Source: Treponema sp.
GTDB taxonomy: Bacteria; Spirochaetota; Spirochaetia; Treponematales; Treponemataceae
DNA length: 38,363 bases
Assembly: GCA_017629095.1 (NCBI GenBank)
Contig: JAGBXW010000052.1
Location: 1 to 38,363, forward strand
Reading direction: 5' to 3'
The position numbers and the translations under genes are program-made. The stretch's first letter is position 1. Each line of letters opens with the position of its first letter. Shown here in pieces: positions 15,286-22,809 of the stretch. Under the pieces are notes generated by a model that was given only the letters and a program-made list of their open reading frames with translations, had not been told where the DNA came from and made no database searches.

Positions 15286-17301
15286 ATGGCCTTTGTTCAA
15301 TTTTCTAAGGTGTCGCTGGCTTTTGGTGACAGAGATATTTTAAAGGATGTGTCGGTAAATCTTGCTGCAGGAACAAAGGCTGCCCTCAGTGGAGCTAATG
15401 GTTCTGGTAAGTCTACTTTAATGAAGATTATGGCAGGGGAAATTGCCCCCGACAGTGGTCAGCGAATTGCTCAAAAGGATGCACGTATTGTGTATCTGCC
15501 TCAGTCTGGCATTGTTCATGCAGGCTGTACCTTGCGTCAGGAAGCAGACCGAGCTTTTGAGTATGGTTACCAGCTACAGCGAGAATTGGAAGAAATTGGG
15601 GATGCACTCAAAGATTCCTCCCAAAAAAGTGGCCCCCTGCTGGAACGCCATCACGAAATTACCACCCAGTTGGAAGAATCTGGTTGGTATCGCCGTGAAG
15701 CTCAGGCGGAGCAAGTGCTTTTGGGCCTTGGCTTTTCCCGTAGAGATCTAGACCGACAAACTCAGGAGTTTTCTGGCGGTTGGCAAATGCGTATTGCCCT
15801 AGCCAAGGCCTTGATGCAGCATCCTGATATCCTGCTTTTGGACGAGCCCACCAACTACCTTGATTTGGAAGCTCGAAACTGGCTGGAAGAATTCTTAAAC
15901 TCCTTTTCTGGTGGATTTTTGCTGGTAAGTCACGATCGCTATTTTCTTGACACCACCGTTACGGAGGTCTACGAGCTATTTAACGGGGATTTGCATCGTT
16001 ATGTTGGTAACTACACCAACTACGAAAAGGTGCGTCAGGTGGAGCTAGAAAGTCTTATGGCAACCTATCAGCAGCAGCAGGAGGAAATCCGAAAATTAGA
16101 GGATTTTATCCGTCGCTTTGGTGCTAAGGCCACCAAGGCAGCTCAAGCTCAAGAGCGGCAAAAAATGCTGGATAAACTCCTTGCTCAACAGGTGCAGATT
16201 CCAGAATCCCTTAAAAAAATGCGATTTTCCTTTCCTCCTGCTCCTCATTCAGGTCGCCTGGTGCTGACTCTAGAAGGAGTGAGCAAGTCCTACGATGGAG
16301 TGCGCCAAGTGTTAAGTCAGCTTGATTTAGTGCTGGAAAAAGGTGAGCGGCTTGTTGTGGTGGGATGCAATGGTTCTGGTAAAACCACCTTGCTGAAAAT
16401 TCTAGCCCAGCAGGATGCATCCTATGAAGGTAGTGTAAAGGAAGGAGCTGGTGTGGCAGTGGGCTACTTTTCTCAGGATAGTGCAGAAAAGATTTGCGGT
16501 GCCACCACGGTTTTAGAATATATTGAAAGTCAAGCTCCCTTGGAACTGATTCCGCGGGTACGAGATATGCTGGGCTCCTTCTTGTTCCGTGGAGACGATG
16601 TATTCAAAACCCTAGATGTGCTTTCTGGTGGTGAAAAAAGCCGCCTTGCCCTGCTGCAACTTCTGCTTAAGCCTGTAAACCTGCTGATTCTTGACGAGCC
16701 CACCAACCACCTGGACCTTCACTCCAAGGACGTGTTGCTAGAAGCCCTAGAATCCTTTGGTGGCACGGTGGTTTTCGTTTCCCACGACAGAGGCTTTATT
16801 CAGTCTTTGGCTACCCGTGTTCTGGAGCTTTCTCCACCAGTGGAAGTTGGTTCTGGGTCAGGGATGACGGTTACCTCTTGTGGACGAGCCAGAAATTTCC
16901 CCGGAAGCTATGAATATTATCTTGAGCGCCTTGCTGCTGAAGCTGCAGGCATGGAGGTAACTCCCGCTCCTGGCTCTGGAAAAACTTCTTCTACAAATCC
17001 TTCAAAGCAAGATACAAGTGAGGGAGTTAACGCTCCCAGTGCTGGGGCTTTAAAGTACGAGGAGCAAAAAAAGCTTAAAAACCAGAGACGCAAGCTGGAA
17101 AGGGAAGAGGAGCGGCTTATGGAAGAAATTGCCGCTGCAGAGGATGAAAAGCAGGAGCTGGAAAACCAGCTTGCCCAGCCAGAAGTCTACAGTGATGGAG
17201 AGAAGAGTCGTCAGGTTCAGGAAGCTATAGAGGCTCTAGATACAAAGATTCAAGAACTTACCACCGCTTGGGAAGAGGTTTCCGCTCAGCTGGAAGGATG
17301 A
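15286..17301 (+). CDS. ABC-F family ATPase
   Basis: A 671-aa soluble protein with two ABC domains and no membrane segments, typical of ABC-F translation factors that act at the ribosomal E site. Domain 1 has SGANGSGKST, FSGGWQMR and LLLDEPTNYLD. Domain 2 has GCNGSGKTT, LSGGEKSR and LILDEPTNHLD. A charged linker (about 255-310) and a C-terminal coiled coil (about 590-671, rich in E/K/Q) match the Uup/YdiF-like subgroups. Its start follows the lipoprotein stop by 2 nt. Its last 12 codons and stop lie in the 40-bp sequence (17264-17303) that is repeated perfectly at 28497-28536. The exact subfamily is uncertain. Confidence 0.9.
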   Translation: MAFVQFSKVSLAFGDRDILKDVSVNLAAGTKAALSGANGSGKSTLMKIMAGEIAPDSGQRIAQKDARIVYLPQSGIVHAGCTLRQEADRAFEYGYQLQRELEEIGDALKDSSQKSGPLLERHHEITTQLEESGWYRREAQAEQVLLGLGFSRRDLDRQTQEFSGGWQMRIALAKALMQHPDILLLDEPTNYLDLEARNWLEEFLNSFSGGFLLVSHDRYFLDTTVTEVYELFNGDLHRYVGNYTNYEKVRQVELESLMATYQQQQEEIRKLEDFIRRFGAKATKAAQAQERQKMLDKLLAQQVQIPESLKKMRFSFPPAPHSGRLVLTLEGVSKSYDGVRQVLSQLDLVLEKGERLVVVGCNGSGKTTLLKILAQQDASYEGSVKEGAGVAVGYFSQDSAEKICGATTVLEYIESQAPLELIPRVRDMLGSFLFRGDDVFKTLDVLSGGEKSRLALLQLLLKPVNLLILDEPTNHLDLHSKDVLLEALESFGGTVVFVSHDRGFIQSLATRVLELSPPVEVGSGSGMTVTSCGRARNFPGSYEYYLERLAAEAAGMEVTPAPGSGKTSSTNPSKQDTSEGVNAPSAGALKYEEQKKLKNQRRKLEREEERLMEEIAAAEDEKQELENQLAQPEVYSDGEKSRQVQEAIEALDTKIQELTTAWEEVSAQLEG

Positions 17302-17303
17302 GG
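17264..17303. repeat. 40-bp direct repeat, left copy (island boundary)
   Basis: Begins ccgcttgggaagaggtttcc and ends with the stop codon of the ABC-F gene plus two G residues. It is identical over 40 bp to 28497-28536. The left copy is in its native coding context; the right copy is non-coding. Both are followed by degenerate copies of a 15-bp gtcggtgctttgcac motif (17312-17353 here). Confidence 0.95.
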
Positions 17304-17390
17304 AGGGAGTTTCGGTGCTTGGCATCTACCGATGCTTTGCAGGTCGGTGCTTTAAAATTCAATATAATGAATACTAAGGTAGGTGTTTAA

Positions 17391-17640
17391 ATCGCTAGCT
17401 TAGTAATTTTAAAATTACTGGCTTAATTCACTTTAAAATCTCTAGCTTGGTATTTTTTAAAATACTGGTCCTTCGTACGTTTACGACTAGTCGATCTTTT
17501 AAACACGATCGACTAGTTACACTTTGAAGACTAATCGATCGCAAACCTTAGATCGACTAGTATTTTTTAAACGCTCGACCAGTGATTTTTAAAATCACTG
17601 GCTTAGAAATTTTAAAAATCGCTGGCTTATTTCATCCAGA
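17391..17640. repeat. Degenerate 23-24-bp tandem repeats with nested palindromes
   Basis: This occupies most of the 533-nt gap between the ABC-F gene and rpn. Units beginning with at-c-ct-g-ctta occur at 17391, 17414, 17438 and 17462, then again at 17594 and 17617, each followed by an AT-rich segment usually containing TTTAAA. Perfect palindromes are embedded: agtaattttaaaattact at 17402-17419, a 23-bp one at 17579-17601, and an 11-bp inverted repeat (actagtcgatc at 17486-17496 with its complement at 17507-17517, and again at 17551-17561). No gene is visible. The remainder to 17780 is AT-rich with nothing recognised. Confidence 0.65.
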
Positions 17641-17781
17641 TGAAACTAGTCGCTGGTCTACTTTTTTATACAGTTGCCATGGCAATCTCCCTTCCACAAG
17701 TTCTGCAGCCAAACTTTCTCCCTACGAGTCAGAAAAAAAATCTAAAAATCCAAACTTTTTTCCCGCAAAAACGACAAATTC

Positions 17782-17809
17782 TTGCAGTTTAAAGCGAATA
17801 ATATATATG
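17782..17809 (+). promoter_or_regulatory. Probable rpn promoter
   Basis: TTGCAG at 17782-17787 and an AT-rich -10 (TATATG at 17804-17809, 16-bp spacing) precede the AGGAG ribosome site of the rpn gene. The block from cccgcaaaa (17762) through this -10 resembles the leader of the rpn remnant at the left edge, so promoter and gene appear to have spread together. Confidence 0.45.
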
Positions 17810-17834
17810 TAAAGAATTTTTTTCAGGAGCTAAA

Positions 17835-18728
17835 ATGAAGGTGACACAATTCCAATTCAAAAAATGGGAAGACTTAGACATAACCGATGATTTCATCTTT
17901 TCCCGCGTGATGCGGAACAAAAGGCTCTGTCGCACCTTGCTAGAAATGATTTTGAAGGTTAAGATTGGCAACATCAAGTTTCTTACCAGCCAACATGCCC
18001 TCCAGATTGAACCTAACGCAAAAGGCATCATTATGGACGTATATTTAAAGGATGAAAAACGTGTCATTAACGTAGAAATGCAGACCTCCAATAAAGGGAA
18101 CCTTCCCCGCCGTGCTCGGTATTATCAAGCTGCAGCCGACATTGACACCACACCTAAAGGTTCAGAATACAAGGACTTAAAAGAAAACTATGTAATTTTC
18201 ATTTGTACTTTTGACCCTTTTCTTAAAGGGCAACCTTACTATACTTTCCAAAACATGTGCCTCGAATACAAAGAACCAATTTACCTAAAAGACGGAACCA
18301 CCAAAATTTTCTTGAACACCACCTCCAAAGACCTGAGCAGCCTTGACGGTGAGTTACGCTTGTTCTATGATTATATCAAAGATAAAATTGCTCAAACAGA
18401 CTTCACCAAAGAACTGGATGCCACAATTTTTCGTATGAAGCAAGAAAAGGAGGAGCGAAACATGTATCTCACTTATTCGTCCCGCATGATGGAACAGCGA
18501 CGTGATGGTTATGAAGCGGGATTGTTCACTGGCAGGGAAGAAGGCATTTCCATCGGACTTGCTACAGGTCGTGAAGAGGGCATTTCTATTGGGCTGGAAC
18601 GTGGTGCCTACCAAAAAGCTCTGGAGATGGCAAGAGCAATGTACTTGGATAAAGTTCCCATAGAAACAATTGCTAAATACACCAACCTCCCGCTAGAAAC
18701 GGTGATGGAACTAAAACAAGAAATGTAA
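17835..18728 (+). CDS. Rpn family recombination-promoting nuclease / PDDEXK_2 putative transposase
   Basis: A 297-aa protein of the PD-(D/E)XK family known as TIGR01784 / PF12784, common in treponemes. The nuclease core is in residues ~10-200, with D68 (GIIMDVYL), E81 and Q83 (VNVEMQ, the E-x-Q variant of the family). The C-terminus has a duplicated GREEGISIGL element (about 226-250) and a helical tail (IAKYTNLPLETVMEL). E. coli Rpn proteins are DNA endonucleases that promote RecA-independent recombination and can act in phage defence. The start is set by AGGAG at 17825-17829, five bases before ATG. An internal in-frame start at 18462 may give a second product. It lies at the left edge of the island. 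Family is secure; activity here is inferred. Confidence 0.9.
   Translation: MKVTQFQFKKWEDLDITDDFIFSRVMRNKRLCRTLLEMILKVKIGNIKFLTSQHALQIEPNAKGIIMDVYLKDEKRVINVEMQTSNKGNLPRRARYYQAAADIDTTPKGSEYKDLKENYVIFICTFDPFLKGQPYYTFQNMCLEYKEPIYLKDGTTKIFLNTTSKDLSSLDGELRLFYDYIKDKIAQTDFTKELDATIFRMKQEKEERNMYLTYSSRMMEQRRDGYEAGLFTGREEGISIGLATGREEGISIGLERGAYQKALEMARAMYLDKVPIETIAKYTNLPLETVMELKQEM
18447..18453 (+). promoter_or_regulatory. Internal Shine-Dalgarno sequence inside rpn
   Basis: AAGGAGG, a stronger match to the ribosome than the gene's own AGGAG, lies 8 nt before an in-frame ATG at 18462 (codon 210). Confidence 0.7.
18462..18728 (+). CDS. Possible internal rpn product (88-aa C-terminal protein, RpnS-like)
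   Basis: In-frame translation from ATG 18462 would give residues 210-297 of the Rpn protein: no nuclease core, only the helical/repeat C-terminal region beginning MYLTYSSRMMEQ. In E. coli, separate small proteins made from inside rpn genes are reported to bind and block the full-length toxic nuclease as an intragenic antitoxin. The arrangement here (perfect AAGGAGG, 8-nt spacing, start at the domain boundary) fits that model. The site is seen in the sequence; the product and its antitoxin role are inferred. Confidence 0.5.
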   Translation: MYLTYSSRMMEQRRDGYEAGLFTGREEGISIGLATGREEGISIGLERGAYQKALEMARAMYLDKVPIETIAKYTNLPLETVMELKQEM

Positions 18729-18861
18729 CGGTGGCTCAGAGGTGGGGTGTTCCGTTTGGAAGACTACACCTTGGGTTTTGTTCACGAACTCGTAGTGGAT
18801 AGTGCGGGGAAATTTTAGTAATAAAGCATATAAATCAGCTACATTAATTTTTTTATTGCTT

Positions 18862-19530
18862 TTAACAATGTAAACATGACATATATATTTTTTCCATATT
18901 TAAAATCGCTGACGAAACAGAAAATAATTTAGCTCGTTCTATATTCCTACGCCTTATTTCTTCTCTCAAAGATTTATTCTTGTAAAGCAAAATAATTGCA
19001 TCTAAAAATGATTTTGGAACATCCAAATCACATAAAATTCCATTTTCAAAATTGATAACAACATCTTGGTGTCCACGAATATCGGAAGCAACTAGAGGTA
19101 AACCTGTGGCCATGGCTTCTATGAGTGCAAGTGGTAAACCTTCCTGTTTACTTGGCATAATGAGGATATCTGAAAGTCTGCAATAGTCGTCTACTTTTTT
19201 TGTGTATCCAGTAAATAAAACATACTCAGTCATTTCATCAGTTGAAACAAGCAGTTTATAATCTTCTAGCAACTTTCCACTTCCACAAAATATCATTTTT
19301 AATGATGGAATATTCAACTTCAATTCCTTCAGAATGCGAAATATAAGTTTATGATTCTTTCTAGGAATAAATTCTGCAGTATATAATAAAATAAAATCAT
19401 CAGGTGAAAAGCCATAAGATTTACGCAGGAGTATTTTTTCCTCTTCAGATTTAATTGGATGGAATCTTTCAAGATTTACTCCTACACCGTCAATTTTATA
19501 AATTTTTTGCACGTTCATAGTCCTCCTCAT
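18862..19530 (-). CDS. Glycosyltransferase family 4, C-terminal half (split gene)
   Basis: A 222-aa product matching the UDP/GDP-sugar-binding C-terminal Rossmann domain of GT4 enzymes: DGVGVNLERF linker, FTGYTKKVDDYCRLSDILIMPSKQEGLPLALIEAMATGLPLV, with the EX7E-type ending. It lacks the acceptor-binding half, which lies immediately upstream at 19496-19975 in another frame. The two ORFs overlap by 35 nt around an A6 tract. The start may be ATG 19530 or, more likely, ATG 19518, which has AGGAGG just before it. So this is either a frameshifted gene or two translationally coupled halves that assemble. It is the last gene of the glycan operon. Confidence 0.75.
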   Translation of the reverse strand: MRRTMNVQKIYKIDGVGVNLERFHPIKSEEEKILLRKSYGFSPDDFILLYTAEFIPRKNHKLIFRILKELKLNIPSLKMIFCGSGKLLEDYKLLVSTDEMTEYVLFTGYTKKVDDYCRLSDILIMPSKQEGLPLALIEAMATGLPLVASDIRGHQDVVINFENGILCDLDVPKSFLDAIILLYKNKSLREEIRRRNIERAKLFSVSSAILNMEKIYMSCLHC

Positions 19531-19975
19531 TTATAGTGATAATTACATCTGTCCAGTGAGCAAGGAACTTTTCCATGGGATAGTACAAGAGCCAGTTCAC
19601 CAGTGGAGCCCCCTTATAAAAATGGAAGCCGTGGGCGGTATAAATAACCTTGAGCTTTCCTTGCTTCCATAGTTTTAAAGCTGCCAGTCGGCCGAGAACC
19701 CCACCCATGGGAGTGTGGCAGTGGAGAATCTGGTAATTTCCGTTAGCTAGGATATCTTTCAGTTGTTTCAAGCCTTGCAAGTTCTTGAGACTAAAAGGAC
19801 TACGGGCAATGTTAATGGAGAATTGGTTGTCACAATCAAGCACGTTTTCTTCTCCTGCAGAGCAATAGTCCACTTGCCAGCCTTGTTCCTTGAACCACTG
19901 CATAAATGGACGGTTAAACTTGGAAAAATTTGCGGTGTTGGAAAGGAAGAGGATTTTATTCATGGGCGGACTCAC
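19496..19975 (-). CDS. Glycosyltransferase family 4, N-terminal half (split gene)
   Basis: A 159-aa product matching the acceptor-binding N-terminal domain of EPS/capsule GT4 enzymes (KILFLSNTANFSKFNRPF, HCHTPMGGVLGRLAA, YTAHGFHFYKGAP, ADVIITINEEDYERA-like ending). In intact relatives the YERAK motif runs straight into the K-x-Y-x-I-x-GVGV-D linker; here a stop follows YERAKNL and the linker continues in another frame. It starts with a GTGA overlap with the upstream GT2 stop, with a second possible ATG at 19963. Intact enzymes are ~370-400 aa; the two halves together match that. Confidence 0.75.
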   Translation of the reverse strand: MSPPMNKILFLSNTANFSKFNRPFMQWFKEQGWQVDYCSAGEENVLDCDNQFSINIARSPFSLKNLQGLKQLKDILANGNYQILHCHTPMGGVLGRLAALKLWKQGKLKVIYTAHGFHFYKGAPLVNWLLYYPMEKFLAHWTDVIITINEEDYERAKNL

Positions 19976-20718
19976 AGTGATTTTAGGAAACAGTGTATTG
20001 CCAACTGCAATGCAATACAGATTCGATACTGAAGTTTGAAAAGGAAACCGTTCTTTGATTTTTTAGTCGTAGAGGACACGTTGTTTCCTGTACGGCGATA
20101 ATATATGTTTGCCTCCTTTACAAAACTGCAAGTTCCTGAGCTGCTTGCAATTAAACCAATCCAAAGGTCATGTGCCAACAGTTTCCTCGGAAATGGAAGG
20201 GCTTTGACAAGGGTTTCTCTGTCGAAGGCCATGCAACAACCAATGAACTTTGACTTGATGAGATTTAAGGTGGTGGAAGAAGAGAACGGGGACTTCTTGT
20301 AAAAATTGTAAATTTGAATCTGACCATTTTCGTCGCAGGTAGTGAAATTCGACATGACTAAACTTGCGTCTTTGAGAGCATCTGTCATTTGTGGGATTCT
20401 GTTGTCCATCCAAACATCATCCTGATCTGCTAGAAAAATATAATCACCTTGGGCAGCTTTCAGTGCATTTTCAAAGTTGTCAGTGGCATAATAAAAGTTT
20501 CGAGCATATCGTATCTTAGCATACTCACTCTTTTTCTCATGATGAAGTAATTTAATGCGTTTATCATTATAGCTCTGTATTATCTCCAGTGTCCCATCAG
20601 TACTGCCATCGTCACTGATAATCAGCTCGTCCTCTAGTCCAAGCTGACACAAGATGGAGTCAATCTGCCCACGGAGGAATTGCTCGCCGTTGTAGGTTGC
20701 CATGCAGACTGAAATCAT
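19972..20718 (-). CDS. Glycosyltransferase family 2 (rhamnosyltransferase-like)
   Basis: A 248-aa GT-A enzyme. ISVCMATYNGE opens the domain, ISDDGSTDGT is the nucleotide-sugar motif, and ADQDDVW near residue 97 is the metal-binding DxD-type motif. A C-terminal hydrophobic stretch could associate with the membrane. The family adds rhamnose or other sugars to lipid-linked surface glycans. Donor and acceptor are not predictable here. It lies 3 nt after the Stealth gene and overlaps the next GT by 4 nt. Confidence 0.85.
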   Translation of the reverse strand: MISVCMATYNGEQFLRGQIDSILCQLGLEDELIISDDGSTDGTLEIIQSYNDKRIKLLHHEKKSEYAKIRYARNFYYATDNFENALKAAQGDYIFLADQDDVWMDNRIPQMTDALKDASLVMSNFTTCDENGQIQIYNFYKKSPFSSSTTLNLIKSKFIGCCMAFDRETLVKALPFPRKLLAHDLWIGLIASSSGTCSFVKEANIYYRRTGNNVSSTTKKSKNGFLFKLQYRICIALQLAIHCFLKSL

Positions 20719-20721
20719 CTG

Positions 20722-21723
20722 TCACACCTCAAAGGAAGATTTTTCAGGTAATATAGATTCAAATGCACAGGAGAGGATCTTGCATGCATTCTCAAAGTCA
20801 AGGGAATCAGAGTCATTCAAAACTATCTCGGAGAATTTTTGTCTCTTTATACATTCTGAGGCAAATTTTATGTTCTGGTCAGAAAGTGTGAACATTTTCC
20901 TGTTATAACCTGGATGTATAGGGTGGAATTGGCCTGTACAAAACCTATAGTCTTGGAAAAGATACTGATTGACGTCCTGTTGGGAGCGGAACCGGTGCCC
21001 CATGGTTGCAGTCAGGGCTTCAGGAAAGATTTCCCAGACTTCCTCCAAAAGGGATTTTGTGTAGGGAACAGCAAAGTGGGGGTTGTAAAATCCTGTGAAT
21101 CCTGAATAGGGGAGCAGCAGCAGAGTCCTTGCCAATGCCTTTCCATATTTGACATTCAGCCATTTGCAAAGATTCCCACGTATCACATTTTTTTTTGAGA
21201 ATACAGAGTTGATGAGATTATTATTGTTCAACAGGATATGCCCTATATCTGTAAGACTTATTGTTCCAAGTATTGCACTGTCACAGGGAAGTCCCTTCCT
21301 AAAAAAGAATTTTTTCCTGACCGGTGAGGTCAGGAACAAATCGTCATTAAAATAGACGATTTGTTCCGCCAGCCCAGGGATTCTGTGCATCATCAGCTCA
21401 ATGGGATTTGAGCTGAACACTGGCAGATACTCCGCCGGGATGTAATCGCTGTGACGGACCCAGTGGAGCTTTGGGGCGGAAAGATTGAGCCATTCAGGTT
21501 TTTGCCCGCAAGTAACAAAGTGAACCTTCCGTACCCAAGGTGCAAATTGTTCCACGCCTCTGAACCAGTACTTCAAAAGCCCATAATCCCGGTAGCGTTT
21601 TGAAGATACATCTACTATACGCTTGTCTTGTGGGCAGTACTTGTTGAATTCAGCTATCCAGGCTGGGTCGCTGCCATCCACCCAAGGAATTACAAAGTCG
21701 ATGTCAGAAAGTTCTTGTTTCAT
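20722..21723 (-). CDS. Stealth-family capsular polysaccharide phosphotransferase
   Basis: A 333-aa protein with the Stealth conserved regions: CR1 DIDFVIPWVDGSDPAW (about residues 7-22), CR2 RDYGLLKYWFRGVEQFAPW..KVHFVTCGQKPEWL through VYFNDDLFLT (about 45-152), CR3 around FYNPHFAVPYTKSLLEEVW and a short CR4-like C-terminus. Family members, including the GlcNAc-1-phosphotransferase GNPTAB and bacterial capsule polymerases such as CpsY/XcbA, transfer hexose-1-phosphate. It probably adds a phosphosugar to the glycan made by this operon. Which sugar is unknown. Confidence 0.9.
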   Translation of the reverse strand: MKQELSDIDFVIPWVDGSDPAWIAEFNKYCPQDKRIVDVSSKRYRDYGLLKYWFRGVEQFAPWVRKVHFVTCGQKPEWLNLSAPKLHWVRHSDYIPAEYLPVFSSNPIELMMHRIPGLAEQIVYFNDDLFLTSPVRKKFFFRKGLPCDSAILGTISLTDIGHILLNNNNLINSVFSKKNVIRGNLCKWLNVKYGKALARTLLLLPYSGFTGFYNPHFAVPYTKSLLEEVWEIFPEALTATMGHRFRSQQDVNQYLFQDYRFCTGQFHPIHPGYNRKMFTLSDQNIKFASECIKRQKFSEIVLNDSDSLDFENACKILSCAFESILPEKSSFEV

Positions 21724-21732
21724 GTCTGTGGC

Positions 21733-22809
21733 CTACCTTGAAAAGATTGATTGATAAGGAGTCAGTCCCAGGCCTCCATCTGCGGAGGAAGGATTGCTGA
21801 GGAGGGATTTTACATACATCAGGAAAAAGCTGAGGATGATAAAATACAAAAAAAGCTTCCTGTATTTTGACTTTCCGTGAAACAGAAATATGATGAAAAG
21901 AACATAGGCACTATCAAAGATATTTGTCAGACGGCCTAATATTCTGATTTGAGCTGACAGGATGATAAATATTCCTTGTACGATGGCAAGAATACAGATT
22001 GCATTGTATTTTATGTCTTTTGTTTGGGCAGGATCTCTTCGGAAGGAGACAAGAAACAGGAACAAAACAAGTTCCTTTAGAACGATTCCGAGTCCAGATC
22101 CCAACTCTGTTTTGGAATTGTAGATTGTATTGATATATGATGCGTATGGTGTCAATGCAATGAAGGACTCGAAGAGGACAACTCCAATGTCAAAGAGAGC
22201 GAATGCCGAGCAGAGAAAGAGAAATACGGTTCCGTTGAAGATTGGATTCAAGCATTTCAACCTAAGCCCCAAAAAAGGAATCAAGCACAATGGTAGGAAC
22301 AGTGAGGTGTGAAAGAGTCCCGCCATGACTCCCCAAAAAACTGCCTGAAAATTTCGTCCCAGCATATATTTTTTGAGCGACACAAGGAAAACGAGGGAAG
22401 CAAATGCTTGTCTTACCAGTGAAAAAGATGAAATCCAGCTTGTGCAGATATAAATTGGCACACATATATAGAAATATTTTCTTGGTAGTACAGCAAAAAG
22501 TATAGTTGTTGATATGTAGGAGACAAAAACAAAGAGCCAGTGGACATCCAATGAAAAAAAATCTATGAGCCAAATCAAGGGAATCCATCCAGGCTCGAAC
22601 ATGGTGTAGTAGTTGAGAGCTACCCCGTTCGAAACAATCCGTACATAAGTCTTATAGTCCGTCCCAATTCCGTACCTTAAGGCTAAAGGTAGGAACAAGG
22701 TTAAGAAGGTGAGACAAAGAAAAACTATCGTAGAACTTTTGTCTCTTGACTTTGAGTAGCAGAAAGAGAATACCGTTGAAAGAAAATAGACAAGGATATA
22801 GGGAATCAT
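21733..22809 (-). CDS. EpsG-family / Wzy-like polysaccharide polymerase
   Basis: A 358-aa integral membrane protein with about ten hydrophobic helices. The early loop RYGIGTDYKTYVR and the later FSLVRQAFA motif match EpsG-family polymerases, which link glycan repeat units on the periplasmic side. It overlaps the upstream GT2 gene by 4 nt. Together with the flippase at the operon head it indicates a Wzx/Wzy-type pathway. Confidence 0.8.
   Translation of the reverse strand: MIPYILVYFLSTVFSFCYSKSRDKSSTIVFLCLTFLTLFLPLALRYGIGTDYKTYVRIVSNGVALNYYTMFEPGWIPLIWLIDFFSLDVHWLFVFVSYISTTILFAVLPRKYFYICVPIYICTSWISSFSLVRQAFASLVFLVSLKKYMLGRNFQAVFWGVMAGLFHTSLFLPLCLIPFLGLRLKCLNPIFNGTVFLFLCSAFALFDIGVVLFESFIALTPYASYINTIYNSKTELGSGLGIVLKELVLFLFLVSFRRDPAQTKDIKYNAICILAIVQGIFIILSAQIRILGRLTNIFDSAYVLFIIFLFHGKSKYRKLFLYFIILSFFLMYVKSLLSNPSSADGGLGLTPYQSIFSR

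Noticed and set aside
17391..17640. CRISPR-like array
   Set aside because: The 23-24-bp units are degenerate along their full length with no constant repeat separated by unique spacers, and no cas gene is near.
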